Shown here: in pieces, positions 6,594 to 11,512 of the stretch
Position numbering within the stretch: the first letter of the stretch is position 1
Layout of the letters: the number at the start of each line of letters is the position of its first letter
Position numbers and translations under genes: made by a program
Notes under the pieces: generated by a model
Seen by the model: only the letters and a program-made list of their open reading frames with translations
Told to the model about the DNA's origin: nothing
Database searches by the model: none
From: Poriferisodalis multihospitum
GTDB lineage: Bacteria > Actinomycetota > Acidimicrobiia > Acidimicrobiales > Poriferisodalaceae
Reading direction: 5' to 3'
Assembly (NCBI GenBank): GCA_028278755.1
Contig: JAPYOI010000346.1
Span: forward strand, 1 to 11,512
DNA length: 11,512 nucleotides

Positions 6594-7310
6594 TCAGCCG
6601 AGCAGGTCGGCGCTTCGGAGGCGCCGGTCCATGTGGTACTCCCACATGCGGGTGACGGCCGCCGCGGCCTCATGCGTGTGGGAGGACGGCTCGATGTCGA
6701 GCACGGCATTCACCCGCCCGTCGATGATCGAGCGCAGCATCTCAAGCGCTTCGGCAGACAGGGAGCGGCCTCGGCGGTGGGTGGCGCAGGTCACACCGCC
6801 GCTGGCGGGGTCGAACGCCACGATCGGCGCATCGTTGCAGTCGGTGCCTACCACGCACCCGCCGAGCATCGGCGCGGTCCCCTCGTGTGCCAGCAATCGC
6901 AGCAGGAATGCGGGCAGCAGCATCTCGGAATGGACCCTGTCCAGGCGGCCCAGCGCTCCGATGAGCATCTGGTACGGCACGGGGTCGTCGCCCCGGTCGT
7001 GCACCGACTGATCCACTGCCTCGGCGAGCGTCATGGCCGTGCCCAGCCGGTCGAGATCCGAGCGCAGCGCCGGCCAGCGGTCGAGTGTCAGCGCTCCCGT
7101 CACGATGTCGAGCTCGCCGCGTCCCCGGTAGAGCTGCAGATCGACATGCCGCAGCGGCTCGACGTGGCCGGCCAGCTTGCTTCGAGTACGCCTCGCCCCC
7201 TTCGCCACCGCGCGCACCTTGCCGTGCCCGGAGGTGATGATCGTGATGATCCGATCGGCCTCGCCGAGCTTGGTGGTGCGCAGCACCACCCCCCGGTCCC
7301 GGTACTGCAT
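6594..7310 (-). CDS. recO: DNA repair protein RecO
   Basis: RecO anneals single strands and, with RecR, loads RecA on SSB-coated DNA in recombinational repair. The 238-residue product has the N-terminal OB fold (YRDRGVVLRTTKLGEADRI, then GKVRAVAKGARR), the helical core, and the usual C-terminal metal region around GGCVVGTDC...FDPASGGVTC. The metal ligands are non-standard: C152 and C158 are five residues apart instead of two, and the fourth ligand position is H178 (CATH). The start is ATG at 7310, with AAGGGGA about 11-17 nt upstream inside a small inverted repeat. It follows uppS on the same strand after a 101-nt gap that holds no other gene. The last 9 residues (RRLRSADLL) lie in copy 2 of a 28-bp repeat whose other copy lies beyond the stop. 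Confidence 0.93.
   Translation of the reverse strand: MQYRDRGVVLRTTKLGEADRIITIITSGHGKVRAVAKGARRTRSKLAGHVEPLRHVDLQLYRGRGELDIVTGALTLDRWPALRSDLDRLGTAMTLAEAVDQSVHDRGDDPVPYQMLIGALGRLDRVHSEMLLPAFLLRLLAHEGTAPMLGGCVVGTDCNDAPIVAFDPASGGVTCATHRRGRSLSAEALEMLRSIIDGRVNAVLDIEPSSHTHEAAAAVTRMWEYHMDRRLRSADLLG
6600..6627 (+). repeat. 28-bp direct repeat, copy 2, inside the recO 3' end
   Basis: Perfect copy of 6533-6560, offset by 67 bp. Read on the minus strand it encodes the C-terminal RRLRSADLL of RecO. The flanking sequences of the two copies differ, and the 67-bp offset is not a multiple of three. This looks like a short duplication of the recO tail, or a small repeated hairpin element captured by the gene. 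Confidence 0.85.
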
Positions 7311-7314
7311 TTGC

Positions 7315-7326
7315 GGGGACTTCCCC
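7315..7326 (-). promoter_or_regulatory. Small inverted repeat over the recO ribosome-binding region
   Basis: GGGGA-CT-TCCCC on the plus strand. In the minus-strand transcript GGGG pairs with CCCC around an AAGT tetraloop, four bases before the recO ATG, and would bury the only Shine-Dalgarno-like run (GGGGA). This may dampen recO translation; it is too short to be sure. Confidence 0.3.
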
Positions 7327-7411
7327 TTCGCTCTGTCGGATTCGCTGTGCCAGATTCGTTCGAGCCGGCGGGCGCCGCGGTGACTGCTGCGCAGCTTGGT
7401 GGCGCGCGGCC

Positions 7412-8134
7412 TCAGCGGTTCAGGCCGCCGAAACGCCGGTCACGGGCCTGGTAGATGCAGATGGCGTCGAACAGATCCCTCCGGCGGAAGTCGGGCCAGA
7501 GCGTGTCGGTGAACACCAGCTCGCTGTAGGCCATCTGCCACAGCAGGAAGTTCGACAGCCGGTTCTCGCCAGAGGTCCGGATCATGAGGTCGACCTCGGG
7601 CATCTCGGCGTCGTAGAGATGCTTGGCGAGCGCTGCCTCGTCGACCTCGTCTGCGGGGACACCCGAGCGCACCAAGCCGGCGGCAGCGTCGACGATCTCG
7701 GCCCTGCCGCCGTAGTTGAACGCCACCGTGAACGTGAGGCCCGTGTTGGCCGCCGTCAGCTCGACGGCCTCGTCGATGCGGGCCCGGACCCGGCGCGGGA
7801 TGCGGGTATCGGGCCGCCCGACGAAGCGGATCCGCACGTTCTGCTCGTGCAGCTCATGACTGCGCCGCACCAGCAATGACTCGTTGAAGCCCATGAGGAA
7901 ACGCACCTCTGACGGCGGGCGACGCCAGTTCTCTGTGCTGAACGCGTACACGGTGAGCCACTGCAGACCTATCTCGGCCGCGCCCTCGACGGTGTCGATC
8001 AGGGCCTCCTCGCCGGCAGCATGACCTTCGGTCCGCGGCAGCCCGCGCGCCTGGGCCCAGCGTCCGTTGCCGTCCATCACGCAGGCCACGTGAGTCGGCA
8101 GGCGCGACACATCGATCCCCGCACCTCGGTTCAC
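7412..8134 (-). CDS. uppS: Undecaprenyl (polyprenyl) diphosphate synthase, cis type
   Basis: This enzyme extends farnesyl or a similar allylic diphosphate with isopentenyl diphosphate in cis, giving the lipid carrier for peptidoglycan precursors. The 240-residue product shows HVACVMDGNGRWA with catalytic D21; EGHAAGEEA; TVYAFSTENWRRP; FNYGGRAEIVDA; LMIRTSGENRLSNFLLWQ; SELVFTDTLWPDF; and the C-terminal ARDRRFGGL. It is cytosolic or membrane-associated. GTG at 8134 gives the usual short N-terminus, and a TACCCT box lies 7 nt upstream. The frame is open far upstream but overlaps dinG there and has no uppS-like sequence. uppS is divergent from dinG (63-nt gap) and upstream of recO. Whether the product is C50 or C55, or a shorter chain as in mycobacterial Z-FPP synthase, cannot be told from the sequence alone. 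Confidence 0.95.
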   Translation of the reverse strand: MNRGAGIDVSRLPTHVACVMDGNGRWAQARGLPRTEGHAAGEEALIDTVEGAAEIGLQWLTVYAFSTENWRRPPSEVRFLMGFNESLLVRRSHELHEQNVRIRFVGRPDTRIPRRVRARIDEAVELTAANTGLTFTVAFNYGGRAEIVDAAAGLVRSGVPADEVDEAALAKHLYDAEMPEVDLMIRTSGENRLSNFLLWQMAYSELVFTDTLWPDFRRRDLFDAICIYQARDRRFGGLNR

Positions 8135-8141
8135 ACTGCGC

Positions 8142-8147
8142 AGGGTA
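8142..8147 (-). promoter_or_regulatory. Putative -10 box for leaderless uppS
   Basis: TACCCT on the minus strand is followed by exactly 7 nt (GCGCAGT) and then GTG at 8134. This is the spacing expected if transcription starts on the first base of the start codon. No Shine-Dalgarno is present and no clear -35 is seen. Confidence 0.4.
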
Positions 8148-8197
8148 GAACCCTCGCCGCCGCAGATCGTTGCGCCCGCCGTCCAGAATGGAGGCAG

Positions 8198-10141
8198 ATG
8201 TCCGACGAGCCATGGGACCTTGCCCCTGCCACCGGCGTCGACGACGCCGCTGCGGCACTCGTCGAGGTGATCGCAGGACTTCCCGGCGGCGGCGAGCAGC
8301 GAGACGGCCAAGCCGAGATGGCAGCCGCAGTGCATGACGCGATGGCAGGCGGGAGCACGCTGCTGTGCCAGGCCGGCACCGGCGTGGGCAAGTCGCTCGC
8401 CTACCTGATACCTGCTGCACTCGCTGCGGCGGCGGGCAAGCGAGTCGTGATCGCCACCGCGACCCTGGCGCTGCAGGACCAGCTCGTCGGCAAGGACCTG
8501 CCGCTCGTGGCCGCGGGGATGGCCGAGCGGCTCGGGCGCCCTGTCCGGTGGGAAGTGCTCAAGGGGCGCAACAACTACCTCTGCCGTCACCGCTTCGGCG
8601 AGCACGCCCAGCAGCAGTTCGACCTGGGTGACGGCCCGGCCACGCATGCCGAGCTGGCCCGGCAGCGGCAGCTGTCCGAGATCCAGGAGTGGGTGCCCCG
8701 AACGCGCACCGGCGACCGTTCGGAGCTGGCGGCCGCGCCCGACGCGCGCGTCTGGTCATCGGTGTCGGTGACCAGCACCGAGTGCATCGGCGCCGAGCGT
8801 TGCCCCGAGGGCCACCGCTGTTTCGCCGAAGAAGCCCGGGCCCGCTCGGCGTGGGCCGGGATCGTGGTGACCAACCAGCACCTCTACTGCATCGACCTGT
8901 TCGGCGACGGCTACCTATTCGGGCCGCACGACGCCGTCGTGTTCGACGAGGCCCACCAGCTCGAGCCGGTCGTCACCCAAGTGGCCGGACTGGAGATCAC
9001 GCCGGCTGGCTTCACGCGGCTGGCCACCGAAGCGCGGGCAGTGGGCGCTGCGGGAACGGCTGCTGATGCGGTCGCCGATGTGTCGAACCGCCTGGCCGAC
9101 GAACTCGGACCATTGCGCGATACACGCTTGGGAGCCATCACCGGCGACTTGGCCAGCCTGCTCGAAGTCGCCGACAGCCGCGTCGCCGATCTCGCCGCCG
9201 AACTGCGGTCGGCCGGTGGCGACGACGCAGCCGATCTGGAACGGCTGCGCGTCGGGCGGATCGCAGCGGAGTCGCTCACTGCGCTGCGCGCCGCGCTGGA
9301 CCCCCCGCAGGGAACGGTCATCCTGGTGGAAGGTCGCGGCCGGCTGCGCTTGGCACCGCTCGACGTGGGAGACCTGCTCGCAAGCCGGCTGTGGGGCCGC
9401 CAAGCGTGCGTGCTCACCAGCGCTACGCTCGGCCCGCACTTCGCCGGCCGACTCGGCGTGCCCACAGCCGACCACGCGTATCTCGCAGTGGACAGCCCGT
9501 TCGACTACCGGGCGAATGCGCTGCTGTACTGCGCCCGCCACCTGCCCGCCCCCACCAGAGATGCGTACCGGGCAGCAGCCGTCGACGAGCTGGCAGAGCT
9601 CGTCGCCGCAGTCGGCGGGCGCACGCTGGCGCTGTTCACAAGCTGGCGCGCACTCAATGACACCGCTGATGCGCTCGCTGAACATCTCAGTGACATCCGG
9701 GTGTTGCGCCAGGGAGGCGAGCTGTCGAACGCCGCTCTGCTCGACGCGCTCGGTGACGATCCCGCCACGGTGGTGTGCGGCACGATGAGCTTCTGGCAGG
9801 GTGTGGACGTAGCCGGGCCGGCCCTGTCGCTGCTGGCGATTGACCGTCTCCCGTTCACCCGGCCCAACGAGCCGCTCGCGGCAGCCCGACGCGAGGCGGC
9901 AGGCAACGATGCCTTCATGACTGTCGACGTGCCGAATGCGGCAGACATGCTGGCCCAGGGAGTGGGCCGGCTGATCCGCACCACGGCTGATCGCGGGGTG
10001 GTGGCGGTGCTCGACTCGCGGCTCGCCACTGCCGGTTACCGGTCGCGCCTGCTCGATCCGCTGCCGCCCATGCGCCGCAGCGTCGATCAGGCCGAAGCAA
10101 TCGAGTTCCTCTGCTCCATCCGCAACCAGCACGCCACCTGA
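8198..10141 (+). CDS. dinG: DinG/XPD-like ATP-dependent DNA helicase with Fe-S cluster
   Basis: Superfamily 2 helicase of the DinG/Rad3 group, thought to unwind damaged or structured DNA such as R-loops. The 647 residues carry Walker A AGTGVGKS (59-66), motif Ia ATATLALQDQL (86-96), and four cysteines placed as in iron-sulfur helicases: C129 after GRNNYL, then C196, C202 and C208, each five residues apart. The DEAH box is at 250-253 and TNQHLY precedes it. The C-terminal motor domain shows LFTSWRALND, MSFWQGVDVAG, LPFTRPNEP and motif VI QGVGRLIRT. ATG at 8198 is preceded by GGAGG (8190-8194), although only 3 nt away; the longer open frame upstream is antisense to uppS. The gene lies alone on the plus strand between era and uppS and converges on era with 13 nt between stops. 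I see no mycobacterial-type LexA box upstream. Confidence 0.95.
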   Translation: MSDEPWDLAPATGVDDAAAALVEVIAGLPGGGEQRDGQAEMAAAVHDAMAGGSTLLCQAGTGVGKSLAYLIPAALAAAAGKRVVIATATLALQDQLVGKDLPLVAAGMAERLGRPVRWEVLKGRNNYLCRHRFGEHAQQQFDLGDGPATHAELARQRQLSEIQEWVPRTRTGDRSELAAAPDARVWSSVSVTSTECIGAERCPEGHRCFAEEARARSAWAGIVVTNQHLYCIDLFGDGYLFGPHDAVVFDEAHQLEPVVTQVAGLEITPAGFTRLATEARAVGAAGTAADAVADVSNRLADELGPLRDTRLGAITGDLASLLEVADSRVADLAAELRSAGGDDAADLERLRVGRIAAESLTALRAALDPPQGTVILVEGRGRLRLAPLDVGDLLASRLWGRQACVLTSATLGPHFAGRLGVPTADHAYLAVDSPFDYRANALLYCARHLPAPTRDAYRAAAVDELAELVAAVGGRTLALFTSWRALNDTADALAEHLSDIRVLRQGGELSNAALLDALGDDPATVVCGTMSFWQGVDVAGPALSLLAIDRLPFTRPNEPLAAARREAAGNDAFMTVDVPNAADMLAQGVGRLIRTTADRGVVAVLDSRLATAGYRSRLLDPLPPMRRSVDQAEAIEFLCSIRNQHAT

Positions 10142-10154
10142 GGTGTGCTGGTTG
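10123..10154. terminator. Bidirectional hairpin between convergent dinG and era
   Basis: CAACCAGCAC (10123-10132) and GTGCTGGTTG (10145-10154) are perfect reverse complements, giving a 10-bp stem. The 12-nt centre holds the dinG stop and can itself pair ACC with GGT. The 3' arm ends one base before the complement of the era stop. No T-run follows on either strand, so it would be a T-less terminator or an RNA 3'-end stabiliser serving both genes. Confidence 0.65.
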
Positions 10155-11036
10155 TCAGTGGTGAGGCTCCGTGGGGGCCTCGGGAGCGAGCACGCGCGCG
10201 ACCGCGTCGGGGGTGCGCTGCCAGTCCGGCTCCACACGAACCCGCAGCTCCAGATAGACACCGTCGAGGCCCAGCTCGCGGCGTGCCGCGGTGCCTACCT
10301 CTCGCAGCATCCGCCCGTCCTTGCCGATCACGATGCCCTTCTGCGAGGGCCGCTCCACGGCAATGTCGCAACGGATGCGGTCGGGCTCCCACTCGGTGAC
10401 ACGGACCGCGATGCTGTAGGGAAGTTCGTCACCCAGCCGCGCCAGCAACTGCTCACGCACCGCCTCGGAGATGCGCCACGCGTCGGGCAGATCGGTGATG
10501 CTCTCGGGTGGAAAGTACGCAGGACCCTCGCCCAGTCCGGCCGCCAAGTGGTTGATCAGGGCATCCGTGCCTTCGCCGCTCACTCCCGACACGGGGAAGT
10601 ACGCATCGGCGTCGAACTTCGCCGCGGCGGAAAGCTGGTCCAGCACTTGGGCCCTCGATGCCCGGTCGCACTTCGTGACTGCGACCACCGTGGAGATGCC
10701 CGGCGGCAGCGACTCCCAGATGAGCCGGTCGCCGCGGCCCAGCGGCGCCGTGGCGTCGAGCACCATGCAGATCACGTCCACCGGCTCCAACTCGGCGACG
10801 GCGGTGCGGGCGGTCTCGTTGAGCCGCTCCCCCAGCGGCGTGACCGGCTTGGCGATGCCGGGCGTGTCGACGAAGACGATCTGCGCGTCGGGTAGGTGCC
10901 GCACGCCCATGACACGCAGCCGAGTGGTCTGGGGCTTGGCGGAGGTGATGCTGATCTTGCTGCCCACCAGGCAGTTCAGCAGCGTGGACTTGCCTGCATT
11001 CGGGCGCCCCACGAGGGTCACAAAGCCTGAGCGCAC
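10155..11036 (-). CDS. era: GTPase Era
   Basis: Essential GTPase that binds the 3' end of 16S rRNA and helps mature the 30S subunit. The 293-residue product has G1 GRPNAGKS (10-17), G2 KPQTTR (34-39), G3 DTPG (57-60), G4 TKCD (121-124) and G5 PVSGVSGEG, followed by the C-terminal KH domain with GIVIGKDGRMLREVG. G4 has Thr in place of the usual Asn of NKxD; I recall TKxD in mycobacterial Era too, so this is probably a lineage trait. The start is GTG at 11036, with GGAG (11043-11046) 6 nt upstream, 14 nt after the stop of the CBS-domain gene; the two form an operon. The 3' end meets dinG at a shared hairpin. Confidence 0.97.
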   Translation of the reverse strand: MRSGFVTLVGRPNAGKSTLLNCLVGSKISITSAKPQTTRLRVMGVRHLPDAQIVFVDTPGIAKPVTPLGERLNETARTAVAELEPVDVICMVLDATAPLGRGDRLIWESLPPGISTVVAVTKCDRASRAQVLDQLSAAAKFDADAYFPVSGVSGEGTDALINHLAAGLGEGPAYFPPESITDLPDAWRISEAVREQLLARLGDELPYSIAVRVTEWEPDRIRCDIAVERPSQKGIVIGKDGRMLREVGTAARRELGLDGVYLELRVRVEPDWQRTPDAVARVLAPEAPTEPHH

Positions 11037-11050
11037 CGCCCGCTCCGGGC

Positions 11051-11512
11051 CTAGCCGGAACCCGCCGGATCGGCACCTCGCCGGGCGCCGACGAGGTTGA
11101 TGCGCCGGCCTTCCACCTCAAGTGCAGACAGGCACCAGCCGTCGAGTTCCGTGGTCTCGCCCGTCTCGGGCACGTGGCCCATGCGGTCGAGCACCAAGCC
11201 GCCGACCGTGTCCCAGTCGCCCTCGGGCAGTCGAAGCTCCAGCACCTCGGCTAGCCGTGACGCGGGCAGCCGCCCCGAGAACATAAACGCGCCGTCGTCC
11301 ACTTCCCGGACGAGCGCCTCGTCGGCGTCGTACTCGTCGGCGATCTCCCCGACGAGTTCTTCGATGATGTCCTCGAGGGTGACCAGCCCTGCCACGCCCC
11401 CGTACTCGTCCACGGCGATAGCCAGGTGAGACTTGGACTCCTGCATCTCGCGCATCAGGTCGCTGACTCGCTTGGTCTCCGGCACGAAGGTGGCCGGCCG
11501 CAGCACCTGTGC
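11051..11512 (-). CDS. CorC/HlyC family CBS-domain membrane protein, C-terminal part (runs off the window)
   Basis: Only the last 153 codons are present; the frame continues past the right edge, so the start lies outside. What remains is the second CBS domain (RPATFVPETKRVSDLM... HLAIAVDEYGGVAGLVTLEDIIEELVGEI) and the CorC_HlyC domain (DGAFMFSGRLPASRLAEVL...WDTVGGLVLDRMGHVPETG). Full-length relatives carry an N-terminal DUF21/CNNM membrane domain and are implicated in magnesium and cobalt efflux or resistance; older 'hemolysin' labels are historical. It ends in TAG 14 nt before era. A CorC-like gene beside era (often after ybeY) is a common bacterial arrangement, which supports the call. Confidence 0.93.
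   Translation of the reverse strand, partial: AQVLRPATFVPETKRVSDLMREMQESKSHLAIAVDEYGGVAGLVTLEDIIEELVGEIADEYDADEALVREVDDGAFMFSGRLPASRLAEVLELRLPEGDWDTVGGLVLDRMGHVPETGETTELDGWCLSALEVEGRRINLVGARRGADPAGSG

Noticed and set aside
8021..8197. Upstream extension of the dinG frame
   Set aside because: It is antisense to uppS and lacks helicase similarity; ATG 8198 with GGAGG upstream gives a normal DinG N-terminus.
8135..8197. LexA/SOS box upstream of dinG
   Set aside because: I looked for a GAAC-N4-GTTC type palindrome in the 63-nt uppS-dinG gap and found none, so DNA-damage control is not supported by the sequence.
8135..8647. Upstream extension of the uppS frame (171 codons)
   Set aside because: It is antisense to the Walker A region of dinG and has no uppS-like sequence; GTG 8134 gives a normal N-terminus.
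8915..10261. A 448-codon minus-strand frame antisense to dinG
   Set aside because: No recognisable domain; it is the shadow of dinG and crosses into the end of era.
10663..10676. Era G4 motif TKCD in place of NKxD as a sign of lost GTP binding
   Set aside because: TKxD is tolerated in GTPases, and I recall it in mycobacterial Era; all other G motifs and the KH domain are intact.
1..11512. CRISPR array, insertion sequence, prophage or defence system
   Set aside because: No regularly spaced repeats, transposase or integrase motifs, or terminal inverted repeats were seen; although tRNA genes are common integration sites, no attachment-site duplication or integrase accompanies them here.

Overview
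The window is a GC-rich (roughly two-thirds G+C) piece of a bacterial chromosome, most likely from a high-GC actinobacterium. My best guess is the class Acidimicrobiia or a relative. The reasons are the dense GC-rich coding, the single-chain (alpha2) type of glycyl-tRNA synthetase, the core-gene neighbourhood CorC/CBS - era - uppS - recO - glyS - dnaG familiar from actinobacteria, and start codons placed as if read from leaderless mRNAs. Lineage is inferred from gene content, not from any search.

Layout from left to right: two plus-strand tRNA genes (a CAT-anticodon tRNA with encoded CCA, and tRNA-Asn(GTT) without it). Then minus-strand dnaG (primase), whose 3' end runs antisense into tRNA-Asn and takes its stop codon from the anticodon region. 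Then a short accessory patch (about 2419-3116) with a small DUF5678-like protein and the broken remains of what looks like a retropepsin-like aspartyl protease. Then a minus-strand glyS followed 5 nt later by a gene holding only the C-terminal half of pyruvate phosphate dikinase. Then a plus-strand two-pass membrane protein of unknown function, convergent with recO; a 28-bp direct duplication lies at that junction. Then minus-strand uppS and recO, plus-strand dinG divergent from uppS, and minus-strand era and the end of a CorC/HlyC-type CBS protein that leaves the window at the right edge.

Together this is mostly housekeeping: replication priming (DnaG), translation (tRNAs, GlyRS), 16S rRNA maturation (Era), DNA repair (RecO, DinG) and the lipid carrier for cell-wall synthesis (UppS). 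I see no CRISPR array, insertion sequence, prophage or defence island. The parts worth a second look are: the ATP-grasp-less PPDK half translationally linked to glyS; the dnaG/tRNA-Asn antisense overlap; a long acidic insertion inside the catalytic domain of DnaG; a repeated TANNNT-N7/8-start pattern marking leaderless genes; a perfect 10-bp hairpin shared by the converging ends of dinG and era; the duplicated end of recO; and the decayed protease next to the DUF5678-like gene.
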